From positions 145,649-209,648 of the forward strand of contig JAEUVB010000003.1 of NCBI GenBank assembly GCA_016786845.1: a DNA stretch of 64,000 nt, read 5' to 3'. The notes beneath the pieces are model-generated. The model did no database searches and was not told the origin of the DNA. It saw only the letters and a list, made by a program, of their open reading frames with translations. Source of the stretch: Chitinophagaceae bacterium (GTDB taxonomy: Bacteria; Bacteroidota; Bacteroidia; Chitinophagales; Chitinophagaceae). The stretch's first letter is position 1, and each line of letters begins with the position of its first letter. Positions 43,331 to 52,871 of the stretch are shown here, in pieces. The translations under genes were made by a program, and so were the position numbers.

Positions 43331-44409
43331 GCTTTAATGAAATCCGTTCATGTTTTGAAGGAAAGAAAGTATTACTCACCGGCCATACCGGATTTAAAGG
43401 AACTTGGCTATTGCAGATTCTTTCTATGGCAGGTGCAGATATTACAGGCCTCGCCCTGGCCCCGGAAACTGAAAATGATCTGTATGTACAGGTCAATGGC
43501 GACCGACTTTGTCACAGTATCATTCATGATATCCGAGATGCAAAAAAAGTACGGGACATCATTGCACAAACCAGACCCGATTTTATTTTTCATTTGGCAG
43601 CACAACCCTTGGTACTGAAAGGCTACAATGAACCTCTATATACTTTTGAAGTAAATACACAAGGTACTGCCAATGTGATGGATGCACTGCGCTTTACCGA
43701 TCATCCTTGTGTTGCTGTAATGATTACAACCGATAAGGTCTACGAAAATCATGATGAGCCCTGCGCTTTCAAAGAAAGTGATAAATTAGGAGGATATGAT
43801 CCATATTCAGCGAGTAAGGCGGCATGTGAAATCGTCATCAATTCATATCGGTCCTCATTTTTTAATCCGGATAAATATTCGATTCATCGTAAATCCATTG
43901 CTTCTGTTCGTGCCGGCAATGTAATTGGCGGTGGTGATTTCTCTGCAAACCGGATCATTCCGGATATCGTTCGCTCCTTAAAGCATGATGAATCTATTTT
44001 GCTTCGAAATCCCCATGCTACAAGACCCTGGCAGCATGTCATAGAACCATTGGGGGCCTATTTGTTATTGGCGATGCGAATGGCAGAATCTCCGGAAAAA
44101 TTTAATACATCCTACAATATAGGCCCATATCTGCAAGATGTGATCAGTGTGGAAGCACTCACTCAAATCGCTATACAGACTGCTGGAAGGGGACAGTATC
44201 ATTTGGCAGACGTAGTACCGGAATTTCACGAAGCAGCTACTTTAATGTTGGATATTTCAAAAATTTCATCCGAGTTAGGCTGGACACCCCATTATTCTTC
44301 CCAGGAGGCTATCGCTCATACCATAGCCTGGTATATGGATGATCGTGATGCTAGCATAAAATGCATCGAGCATATTAGAGATTATTTCCAGAATTCATCA
44401 CCGGCATAA
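43324..44409 (+). CDS. rfbG: CDP-glucose 4,6-dehydratase
   Basis: An NAD-dependent extended SDR that converts CDP-glucose to CDP-4-keto-6-deoxyglucose. The 361 residues include the nucleotide-binding VLLTGHTGFKGTW, DVRD-like and FHLAAQPLV segments, MITTDKVYEN, and the catalytic Tyr/Lys in YDPYSASKAA. The ATG at 43324 lies within the last codons of rfbF (7-bp overlap), and an upstream frame extension is not conserved. Coupled translation is likely. Confidence 0.95.
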   Translation: MVSFNEIRSCFEGKKVLLTGHTGFKGTWLLQILSMAGADITGLALAPETENDLYVQVNGDRLCHSIIHDIRDAKKVRDIIAQTRPDFIFHLAAQPLVLKGYNEPLYTFEVNTQGTANVMDALRFTDHPCVAVMITTDKVYENHDEPCAFKESDKLGGYDPYSASKAACEIVINSYRSSFFNPDKYSIHRKSIASVRAGNVIGGGDFSANRIIPDIVRSLKHDESILLRNPHATRPWQHVIEPLGAYLLLAMRMAESPEKFNTSYNIGPYLQDVISVEALTQIAIQTAGRGQYHLADVVPEFHEAATLMLDISKISSELGWTPHYSSQEAIAHTIAWYMDDRDASIKCIEHIRDYFQNSSPA

Positions 44410-44423
44410 CCCATCTAAGAATC

Positions 44424-44969
44424 ATGATTCAATTAAAAGTGCATGAAACTGCTATCCCGGATGTTAAACTCATAGAACAATTCTCGGCCGGTGACGATAG
44501 GGGATATTTCGTCAAAACATTTATGCAACAAACCTTGAAAGACCAGGGTATAGATTTTGCCGTGAAGGAAAGCATCTATTCAGTTTCCCATAAACATGTG
44601 ATCAGGGGAATGCATTTTCATCATCCGCCTTATGCACATGATAAACTGGTTTTTTGTATCACCGGCAGCCTGTTGGATGTTGCACTAGACCTTAGAAAAG
44701 AATCTGCAACCTTTGGTCAATATGTAACCGCAAAATTGAGTGCGGAAAATAAACAAGCCTTATATATTCCCAAAGGCTTTGCCCATGGATTCTTATGTTT
44801 GGAGAATGCAACCACGACCTATTATTTTATCAGTGGCGAATATGTTCAGGCAGCTGATGATGGCATTCGATATGATAGTTTTGGATTAAACTGGCAGATA
44901 GATTCCCCCATACTTTCGGCTCGCGATTTGTCCTTTGATTCATTCGATAAATTTCAATCCCCTTTTTAA
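44424..44969 (+). CDS. dTDP-4-dehydrorhamnose 3,5-epimerase-like sugar epimerase
   Basis: An RmlC-type cupin of 181 residues. It shows the catalytic His in VIRGMHFHHPP, DKLVFCITGSLLDVALDLRK, IPKGFAHGFLCLE and a Tyr in SGEYVQAADDGI near the end of the active site. In this operon the likely substrate is CDP-4-keto-6-deoxyglucose instead of the dTDP sugar, an inference from the neighbours. The protein is shorter at the C-terminus than some RmlC proteins. Confidence 0.85.
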   Translation: MIQLKVHETAIPDVKLIEQFSAGDDRGYFVKTFMQQTLKDQGIDFAVKESIYSVSHKHVIRGMHFHHPPYAHDKLVFCITGSLLDVALDLRKESATFGQYVTAKLSAENKQALYIPKGFAHGFLCLENATTTYYFISGEYVQAADDGIRYDSFGLNWQIDSPILSARDLSFDSFDKFQSPF

Positions 44970-44978
44970 ATTCAAACG

Positions 44979-45863
44979 ATGAAAGTATTTATTTCCGGAG
45001 CATCCGGATTGATTGGTTCAAATTGCTTGAAGTATTTTAAAGTAATGGGATGGAATGCTGTCGGTTCGTATTTTTCTTATCCTACTTCTGATACCGTATA
45101 CTTTGATACGTTGAACCCGGATCATGCCGATAATTTTAATTTGTCTGATTTTCAACCTGATGTCATCGTGCATTGCGGCGCGCTCACTCATGTGGATTAT
45201 TGCGAGGATCATATAGAAGAAAGTGAACAAAAAACAGTTCATTCCACCAAAAATCTGATTGAACTGGCCAGGCGATTTAACTCAAAATTAGTTTATATCT
45301 CTACAGATTATGTATTCGATGGGCAACATGGCCCTTATCATGAAAACGATACAACAAACCCCTTAAGTGTTTATGCCAAACATAAATTAGAAGCGGAGGA
45401 AATGGTGTTAAGGGAATTGACAAATTGCCTGGTTTTGCGGGTTACGAATGTATATGGAAACGAAGAACGCGAAAAGAATTTTGTTTCTCGAATCATTCGC
45501 CAATGTTTGAATGGAGAAAAACTAAAGCTAAAATTACCCCTGGATCAATATGCCACTCCGGTGAATGCATGGGATGTTGCCAGAGCCATGTATTTATTGT
45601 TGAGAGATCAACATTTGGGTATTTTTCATATGGCTTCTACCGATTGGATGAATCGGGTCGAGTTAGCCCTTACGGTGTTGAAATATTTTCCGAATGCGGA
45701 ATATGAACTCATAGCGGAAACGACTGAACAACTCCAACAAGCTGCTAAAAGACCTTTGATGGGCGGTTTACAGAAAACTCGTTTTGCCCAATTATATCCT
45801 GAGTTTTTATTTAGCAATGTGGATGATTTTGTTCGGATTAAACTTCCGAAAGGCAGTGATTAG
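44979..45863 (+). CDS. RmlD-like sugar-nucleotide 4-ketoreductase (SDR)
   Basis: The 294 residues have an N-terminal GASGLIGSNCLKY nucleotide-binding loop, VIVHCGALTHVDYCE, STDYVFDGQHGPYHE and the catalytic Tyr/Lys in NPLSVYAKHKLEAE. This is the pattern of dTDP-4-dehydrorhamnose reductases. As the last gene of the rfbFG operon it probably reduces the 4-keto group of the epimerised CDP sugar, giving a CDP-6-deoxy-L-hexose. Product configuration cannot be read from the sequence. Confidence 0.85.
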   Translation: MKVFISGASGLIGSNCLKYFKVMGWNAVGSYFSYPTSDTVYFDTLNPDHADNFNLSDFQPDVIVHCGALTHVDYCEDHIEESEQKTVHSTKNLIELARRFNSKLVYISTDYVFDGQHGPYHENDTTNPLSVYAKHKLEAEEMVLRELTNCLVLRVTNVYGNEEREKNFVSRIIRQCLNGEKLKLKLPLDQYATPVNAWDVARAMYLLLRDQHLGIFHMASTDWMNRVELALTVLKYFPNAEYELIAETTEQLQQAAKRPLMGGLQKTRFAQLYPEFLFSNVDDFVRIKLPKGSD

Positions 45864-46008
45864 CAGGAGTACATTATTTATTCTCAAATTTTGGTGTACC
45901 CTGTCATGATGGTATAGATCAGGGAATCTGTCCAATTCATGAACTTTTATTTGTTAATTCTCTTTTGTATAAAATCATGAAGTTGTATTTTGCAACAAAT
46001 CAACAACT

Positions 46009-49000
46009 ATGAAACACATTTTATCCTTGAAATGGTGCATATTATTATGCATTTTTTCGCTGATGACCGTAAAAGGGTTTTCACAATCAATTCCGGAGGT
46101 CCTCTATTACAAATTTGATGGGGTAGGAGCATCTGTTCCTAATTTGGCCTCTAATCCGCCGGCCGGTACGGCCAATGCAACGCTGTTAGGTACTATGTCT
46201 CAGGGCAGCACAGGGCAATGTAATGGTGCTCTAATTGGAACAGGAACAACTTCTTCCTCCAATTACTTAAATACCGGATGGTCCCCAAATATTGGTAATG
46301 GGTCTTGGACAATTTCTTTCTGGACTTCCGGAATCGTTTCATCGACTACCTTATGGTATATTTTTGGTGACGTAAACACCGCTTCTTTACGTTGCTTCAC
46401 GAATGGAGTTGCCGGAGCCAATAACTGGATTTTAAGAGGAGGCGGATTAACAGATGTACTTGTCACCGGGGCAGCGACGGCCGCTCCTACCTTGACCACA
46501 TTCGTATATGATAACACATTGAATAATGTAAAAGCATATATGAATGGGGTTTTGGTGAATACAGTTGCGCAAACAGCTCCGAATTTAACCGGTACAGGCC
46601 CTTTCAAAGTAGGTGGCTACAGCGCAAATAGTGGTTTAAATGGATTAATGGATGAATTTAGATTTTATAGCCACGCATTGACCGCTGTCGAAGTCATGCA
46701 ATTATATACCTCACCACTCTCGGTAACGGCTTCTGTATCGCCTTCGTCAACCGTATGCCAAGGACAATCTGTCACTTTAAACGGTGCAGGCGGATCTTCC
46801 TATACATGGACCAATGGCTCTATTAATCCTTCAAATGGAGTTGCATTTACTCCGACATCAACATCTACCTATACCGTAACCGGTACAGCCCCCGGTGTAG
46901 GTTGTACTGGTACTGCGACACAATTAGTGACCGTAAATGCGAACCCCACTTTAAGTACTTCGGTAACACCGTCATCGACCGTTTGTGATGGTCAATCGAT
47001 GACTTTGAATGCCAGTGGTGATGGCATTTCATACACATGGAGTAATGGATCGATTTCGCCAACTAATAATGTGCCATTTGTACCTACATCAACCTCTGTA
47101 TACACGGTTACCGCATTAGGTGCAAATAGCTGTACGACCACCGCAACGATTCCTGTTACAGTCAATACTCTTCCTAGTGTATCTGCTTCAGCAAATCCGT
47201 CTGCAACTATATGTGCCGGTCAATCATTGACCCTGAATGGTGGTGGTGCAAGTACATATACATGGACGGATGGTGTGAATACGCCGACAGATGGTCTGTC
47301 ATTTATACCTTCGTCTTCATCAACCTATACTGTAACCGGTACTGATGGAAATTTATGTTCAGCTACCAGCTTTATCGGAATAACAGTTAATCCACTGCCA
47401 ACTATCACGGCCACTATCTCTCCTTCTAATATCGTCACAGAAAATACAATGGTCACGTTTAACGGTGGTGGCGGATCTGGGTATATTTGGGCAGGTCCGG
47501 TTGCGGTGGTAGACAATACGCCATTTGCAGCCACCCTCGCAGCGAACGGCACTTATACCGTCACAGGATCGAGCTCCGGTTGTAATAATACCGCTACGGT
47601 TAGTTTAACCGTGAATAGCTTACCGTCCGGGTTTTCTTTAAATGCATTGATTTATGGAGCAAGTCCTTTTCAGGATTCTTTGTGGGCAGTTGACACGACA
47701 ACCTGGCAAGTAGTGACTCGTATGGCCCCTAGCTTATCAGGATTTACCGTTACAGGAATTACAGGTATGGCGTTTGATCCATGTACATTTGAAACCTATG
47801 TGATTGCCAAATTATCCGGACAAACCAATCGCTTCTTGTGTAAAATTGATTTAACGAACGGTGTGATGACACAAGTAGGAAATCTGGGAGACCGATTTTC
47901 AACCATTACATTCCGTGAGGATGGACAACTCATCGGTGCTACCGGTAATGGTGCTACTGTTCCTGAAACGATGTATTTTATCGATAAAAATACAGCTGCA
48001 ACAACTTTGGCTATAGCCTTGGGTAATGGAGCCGATGGAGAAATATTGTGTTACAATCCTTTTGATGACATGCTCTATCATTGGTCGGGAAATGGTACAA
48101 TTGTTTTTGAGAAATTTCCTGCTGTAGCTCCTTTTACGCCGGTGACGAATATACCATTATCCAATACCGTAGGTGAAACGTTTGGTGCTTATTGCCTGAA
48201 TCCAAGCACTTTCATTATTTCAAACATTTCGAGTCAATTTAAATACTTATCGACATCCGGAACTTATAGCAATGCCTTTGCCAGCTTGCCCGATGATCTG
48301 CGTGGATTGGTCATGCCTCCTCGTTTTGCAATCGATGAAGATACTGTATGTGCTGTCATCGATACAGTGCATGCACTGGCTGTTTCTGCGCAATGGTATA
48401 CCGTTTACTATAGTTGGGGCGATGGCACGATTGATACATTAACCGGAAATGCATCTGCATCTCATGTTTATACTACTTCGGGTAATAAAACATTGAATGT
48501 CATTTTAAACAACGGCACTTGCACACCGGATACGTTCTGGTCTCAGGTGATCAATGTAAAAACAACTCCGGTAGTTACTATAACCGGGAATAATGGATTC
48601 TGTCCAGGACAAAGCATTACACTTACGGGTTCCGCCGGAGGCAGCAGTCAATGGTATCTAAACGGCTCACCGATTCTTGCAGCCACAACAAATACTTATA
48701 CGACCAATACAGCAGGTGTTTATAATATGATTAAAACAAACCTGAATGGTTGTGCAGATTCTGCTGCAGTAGGTAAAACCATTGATGCGTATCCTTCGCC
48801 AACCGTAACGGCTAACCCTTCTAGTGTTACGGTATGTCCGCAACATAGTGTAACCTTACAAGGGGGAGGGGCCAGTACCTATTCATGGACCGGAGGCATT
48901 ACTGACAACACGCCTTTTTCATCAGGTGCTGCCAATTCAAGTTATACAGTTACCGGAACTGATGGTAATGGTTGTACGGCGACTTCTGAATCGCAAGTAT

Positions 49001-50127
49001 TTGTCAATTCATTCTCAGGTATTGCTGCTCAGGTGAGTGGCTTTAATTCTGTACCCGGCACTACCAGTTCGACAGATTTCCAACCGGATGGAACGCAAAT
49101 TTGGTTTACAGATCCTTCCTGCAATATCATTTGTGCTGTTACAGACAATGCCGGTGGCAATGTGTTAGGATTAACCAATGCCAATGTATCCGTACTTAAT
49201 AGTGTTCAAGTTTACAACGGTCAACCTTACCTGCCCAGATTCTTTAATATCACGCCAACTTCCAATGGTTCCGCTCAGGTTGTATTGATGGTGTCTCAAG
49301 ATGATTTCGACGATTACAATGCAAACAATGGCAGCTTCCCTGATTTACCAACAAGCTGGAACAACTCAGATCCTAATATAGGTAATATTCGTGTGACTCA
49401 ATTACATGGAACGGATCCACTGGGTATCAATACGAATTTTGAAGTATTGACGCCTTCTTTAGTGACTACTTCATTTACCAACATGTGGGAGATTTATTTA
49501 AATGTGACCGGTTTTTCTGGATTTTATGTACATGGCGTGAACCCCGGTAATATTGCATTACCGGCAGTCATCAGCAGCTTTACAGGTCATAAAGTGGAGA
49601 GTGCCAATGAACTGAACTGGATGAGTAGCAGCGAACAAAACAATGCTTATTTCAACCTTCAACACAGTACAGACGGAATTAATTTTAGCACAGTTGCCAA
49701 AATTAATTCGAAAGCAGAACACGGAAACAGTTCAATGCCATTGAGTTATTCTTATATGCATACAGCTCCTCAAACCGGCCATAACTATTATCGACTTCAG
49801 CAGGTCGATATCGATGGCCATAGCAGCATTCATGCACAGGTGATTGATCTGATCTGGGGTGGAAACGGCAGTTCAGTTTCTTTGTATCCTAATCCGGCAA
49901 AAGATATCCTTCATATTGATTTAAATGCATCGAATGCCCAAAATACAACGGTTAAAATCATAGATCTAAGCGGACGTATCGTGAAACAAATCCAAGCCAA
50001 AACTGAAAAAGGATTGAATACACTCAGTATCAATCTGGATGGAATGAGCGAAGGTGTATATGCGGTTCAGGTGTTGGAAAATGATATCGTTCTGGGTATG
50101 TCTAGAATCGTAATAGGCGGTAAGTAA
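46009..50127 (+). CDS. Large secreted protein: LamG-like domain, Ig-like repeats, T9SS sorting domain
   Basis: A 1372-residue T9SS cargo. It has a signal peptide (about 1-26), then a LamG/concanavalin-like domain of ~200 residues (YYKFDGVGAS ... LNGLMDEFRFYSHALTAVE). Four Ig-like repeats follow (~240-540), with CxGQSxTLNxxG and YTVTGT signatures. A beta-propeller-like region with PKD (VSAQWYTVYYSWGDGTIDTL) covers about 550-850, and more Ig-like units come after it. The C-terminus is a type A sorting domain (SLYPNPAKDILHIDL ... GVYAVQVLEN). Probably a cell-surface or extracellular adhesin. Confidence 0.88.
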   Translation: MKHILSLKWCILLCIFSLMTVKGFSQSIPEVLYYKFDGVGASVPNLASNPPAGTANATLLGTMSQGSTGQCNGALIGTGTTSSSNYLNTGWSPNIGNGSWTISFWTSGIVSSTTLWYIFGDVNTASLRCFTNGVAGANNWILRGGGLTDVLVTGAATAAPTLTTFVYDNTLNNVKAYMNGVLVNTVAQTAPNLTGTGPFKVGGYSANSGLNGLMDEFRFYSHALTAVEVMQLYTSPLSVTASVSPSSTVCQGQSVTLNGAGGSSYTWTNGSINPSNGVAFTPTSTSTYTVTGTAPGVGCTGTATQLVTVNANPTLSTSVTPSSTVCDGQSMTLNASGDGISYTWSNGSISPTNNVPFVPTSTSVYTVTALGANSCTTTATIPVTVNTLPSVSASANPSATICAGQSLTLNGGGASTYTWTDGVNTPTDGLSFIPSSSSTYTVTGTDGNLCSATSFIGITVNPLPTITATISPSNIVTENTMVTFNGGGGSGYIWAGPVAVVDNTPFAATLAANGTYTVTGSSSGCNNTATVSLTVNSLPSGFSLNALIYGASPFQDSLWAVDTTTWQVVTRMAPSLSGFTVTGITGMAFDPCTFETYVIAKLSGQTNRFLCKIDLTNGVMTQVGNLGDRFSTITFREDGQLIGATGNGATVPETMYFIDKNTAATTLAIALGNGADGEILCYNPFDDMLYHWSGNGTIVFEKFPAVAPFTPVTNIPLSNTVGETFGAYCLNPSTFIISNISSQFKYLSTSGTYSNAFASLPDDLRGLVMPPRFAIDEDTVCAVIDTVHALAVSAQWYTVYYSWGDGTIDTLTGNASASHVYTTSGNKTLNVILNNGTCTPDTFWSQVINVKTTPVVTITGNNGFCPGQSITLTGSAGGSSQWYLNGSPILAATTNTYTTNTAGVYNMIKTNLNGCADSAAVGKTIDAYPSPTVTANPSSVTVCPQHSVTLQGGGASTYSWTGGITDNTPFSSGAANSSYTVTGTDGNGCTATSESQVFVNSFSGIAAQVSGFNSVPGTTSSTDFQPDGTQIWFTDPSCNIICAVTDNAGGNVLGLTNANVSVLNSVQVYNGQPYLPRFFNITPTSNGSAQVVLMVSQDDFDDYNANNGSFPDLPTSWNNSDPNIGNIRVTQLHGTDPLGINTNFEVLTPSLVTTSFTNMWEIYLNVTGFSGFYVHGVNPGNIALPAVISSFTGHKVESANELNWMSSSEQNNAYFNLQHSTDGINFSTVAKINSKAEHGNSSMPLSYSYMHTAPQTGHNYYRLQQVDIDGHSSIHAQVIDLIWGGNGSSVSLYPNPAKDILHIDLNASNAQNTTVKIIDLSGRIVKQIQAKTEKGLNTLSINLDGMSEGVYAVQVLENDIVLGMSRIVIGGK

Positions 50128-50148
50128 TCAATTGAAAGACAAAAATTT

Positions 50149-50180
50149 AAAGGGGCTATCCGGATGGACAGCCCCTTTTG
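50149..50180 (+). terminator. Terminator after the first T9SS cargo gene
   Basis: AAAGGGGCT (50149-50157) pairs with AGCCCCTTT (50170-50178), with additional CC/GG pairing in the loop and a short T-run. Confidence 0.8.
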
Positions 50181-50329
50181 TTATGCATCAACTAGAAAGA
50201 GCTTTTACATTTATCCTAGAAATTTTCATGAAAAGCATACATGGAACAAAAGGAGAGAGGATTTATTTGCAGCAGCATGATGTATTTTCAGAATTATAAT
50301 ATTTCTTTGTATAATTAAAATAAATCACC

Positions 50330-52750
50330 ATGAAAAAACTAACAATATGCTTATTACTCTCTCTTTTTTATTGTCAATCTCAGGGGCAATGTGTTAGTGC
50401 ATTTAATGATGATTTTGAAACCGGTACTATATCCGGAGCCTGGCAGTCAGGCACTGGCAGTTACAGTGCCTCAATCAACAATATAACGCCGGCTGAGGGT
50501 AATTATAATCTCATGCTAAATTCTCTTGCCGCCAATTCATTTTATCAAGGCCGATATGTTACATTTTCACCGGCACAGCCTACTTATGTATCTTATTGGA
50601 TGAAAACTAACAATACGACTTCAGCAAATGGCTATTTCGTTTTAGGAGATAATGCCATAAGTACGAATAATGGGATTCTGTTTTGTTATTTTAATGGCAC
50701 ATCTTCGTTGCGTTTTTTCAATTCGGCAGGATATAATTATCCCATTGCAGCAAATACATGGTATCACGTGGAAGCAAAGAATATTAATTGGACGACCAAG
50801 GCTATGGATATCTATATTAATGGCACACTCATCTTGGCAAATTGGGCCTTTCGATCCACAGCCAGTACAAATGTTGATCAATTCCATTTATTTAGTTTGA
50901 ATACGGCTATAGACCAATATGATAAAATTGAAATTGGATCTACACCACCGCTCGCAACACTTTTTGCTACAACAGATGTCAGTTGCTTTGGTGGATCGAA
51001 TGGAACTGCAGATATCGTGGTCAGTGGAGGAGCATCTCCAATCGGATATAACTGGGCACCTTCAGGTGGCTCAACGGCAAATGCTACGGGTTTGGCTTCC
51101 GGCATTTATACTTGTACAGTCACTGATGCCAATACTTGCACCAGTACAACTACAGCGGTTATTAATCAGCCACTAGCCCCGGTAAATGTTACTTCTGCTG
51201 TATCACCGTCTAATTCGGTTTGTGCAGGTACATTGATTACCTTGAATGGAACCGCTACAGGCGGTACGGGGGCCATTGGATTAACATGGACCGATGGGGT
51301 CAATACTCCATTAGATGGTGTTCCTTTTGTAGCATCTTCGAATGCCAACTATACTGTTACGGCAACGGATGCGAACCTATGTACAGCCACTTCAACTTTA
51401 AACATGATGGTAAATCCATTACCCAATGTTACCGCGAATCCTTCAAGCATCACTGTTTGCGAGAATCATAGTGTCACCCTAAGTGGCGGGGGAGCGGTAA
51501 GTTATAGTTGGACCGGAGGTATTAATGATAATACCCCTTTTTTAGTTCAATCTGGTGGAAATTATACAGTAATAGGTGTAGATGCAATGGGATGTTCCAA
51601 TACAGCTGTCGCTTCGGTAAATGTTACTCCATGGAACCATACAGCAGCATTGACCAGCGGTAACAATTCTATGCCAGGCATGATCTCATCCACTGATTTT
51701 CATCCGGATAATAATACAGTTTTCTATACCGATCCATCTTGCAATATGATATGCGCAATATCAGACCAGTTAGGGGCTAATATTTTGGGAACAACTACCG
51801 CGACCGTTACGGTGGATGCAGGAATTCAGACTTTTAATAATCAACCCTATTTAGCGCGACATTATTCAATTACACCTAATTCAAATGGCAGTGCAACTAT
51901 AGCTTTTGTTTTTACCCAAGATGACTTTGATGACTATAATGCGAATAATGGATCATATCCTGATTTACCTACAACCTATAGCGATACGGATCCTAATATT
52001 GCCAATATCAGAATTACACAATTACATGGCACCGATCCTTTAGGTATAAATACAAATTTTGAAGTGCTTACACCTTCTTATGTAGGCACATTAAATGTCA
52101 ATAATCTTTGGGAAGTTGATGTAGTAGTCACCGGTTTTTCCAGCTTTTATTTACATGGTGTGAATCCGGGTAATATAGCCCTGCCTGCTGTCGTGAGCAG
52201 CTTTACAGGTCGTAAAGTGGAGAGCGCCAATCAACTGAACTGGATAAGTAGCAGCGAACAAAACAATGCATATTTCAACCTTCAACACAGTACAGACGGA
52301 ATTAATTTTAGCACAGTTGCCAAAATTAATTCGAAAGCAGAACACGGAATCAGTTCAATGCCATTGAGTTATTCTTATATGCATACAGCTCCTCAAACCG
52401 GCCATAACTATTATCGACTTCAGCAGGTCGATATCGATGGTCATAGCAGCATTCATGCACAGGTGATTGATCTGATCTGGGGTGGAAACGGCAGTTCAGT
52501 TTCTTTGTATCCTAATCCGGCAAAAGATATACTTCATATTGATTTAAATGTATCGAATGCCCAAAATACAACGGTTAAAATCATAGATCTAAGCGGACGT
52601 ATTGTGAAACAAATCCAAGCCAAAACTGAAAAAGGATTGAATACACTCAGTATCAATCTGGATGGAATAAGCGAAGGTGTATATGCGGTTCAGGTACTAG
52701 AGAATGATGCTTTGATGAGTGTCTCCAGAGTTGTGATCAACGGAAAATAA
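50330..52750 (+). CDS. Large secreted protein: LamG-like domain, SprB/Ig-like repeats, T9SS sorting domain
   Basis: An 806-residue paralogue of the preceding gene. Signal peptide 1-19 (ends CQSQG). A jelly-roll LamG-like domain spans ~25-205. A SprB-type repeat (LFATTDVSCFGGSNGTADIV ... YTCTVTDANTCTSTT) is followed by two Ig-like units and a region shared with the first protein (SSTDFHPDNNTVFYTDPSCNMICAI ...). It ends with the same type A sorting domain. The last ~490 bp are about 97% identical in DNA to the first gene, while upstream parts are clearly more diverged. Confidence 0.88.
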   Translation: MKKLTICLLLSLFYCQSQGQCVSAFNDDFETGTISGAWQSGTGSYSASINNITPAEGNYNLMLNSLAANSFYQGRYVTFSPAQPTYVSYWMKTNNTTSANGYFVLGDNAISTNNGILFCYFNGTSSLRFFNSAGYNYPIAANTWYHVEAKNINWTTKAMDIYINGTLILANWAFRSTASTNVDQFHLFSLNTAIDQYDKIEIGSTPPLATLFATTDVSCFGGSNGTADIVVSGGASPIGYNWAPSGGSTANATGLASGIYTCTVTDANTCTSTTTAVINQPLAPVNVTSAVSPSNSVCAGTLITLNGTATGGTGAIGLTWTDGVNTPLDGVPFVASSNANYTVTATDANLCTATSTLNMMVNPLPNVTANPSSITVCENHSVTLSGGGAVSYSWTGGINDNTPFLVQSGGNYTVIGVDAMGCSNTAVASVNVTPWNHTAALTSGNNSMPGMISSTDFHPDNNTVFYTDPSCNMICAISDQLGANILGTTTATVTVDAGIQTFNNQPYLARHYSITPNSNGSATIAFVFTQDDFDDYNANNGSYPDLPTTYSDTDPNIANIRITQLHGTDPLGINTNFEVLTPSYVGTLNVNNLWEVDVVVTGFSSFYLHGVNPGNIALPAVVSSFTGRKVESANQLNWISSSEQNNAYFNLQHSTDGINFSTVAKINSKAEHGISSMPLSYSYMHTAPQTGHNYYRLQQVDIDGHSSIHAQVIDLIWGGNGSSVSLYPNPAKDILHIDLNVSNAQNTTVKIIDLSGRIVKQIQAKTEKGLNTLSINLDGISEGVYAVQVLENDALMSVSRVVINGK

Positions 52751-52783
52751 TGATAATATGTTATAGCGTTTTAATAGTAAGGT

Positions 52784-52830
52784 AATAATAGACAAAGGCC
52801 GGAGTAATATTCCGGCCTTTGTCTATTATT
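52784..52830. terminator. Bidirectional terminator with perfect 20-bp arms
   Basis: The 20-bp arms 52784-52803 and 52811-52830 (core GACAAAGGCCGGA / TCCGGCCTTTGTC) are perfectly complementary around a 7-nt loop. The arms end in AATAATA and TATTATT on either side, between the convergent T9SS cargo gene and icd. Confidence 0.88.
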
Positions 52831-52832
52831 TG

Positions 52833-52869
52833 CTGAGTACTTAGTACTATCTACTGAGTACTTAGTACT
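52833..52869. repeat. 21-bp tandem repeat with palindromic AGTACTTAGTACT
   Basis: CTGAGTACTTAGTACT occurs at 52833-52848 and again at 52854-52869. The second copy ends two bases before the minus-strand stop codon of icd. Confidence 0.8.
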
Positions 52870-52871
52870 TT

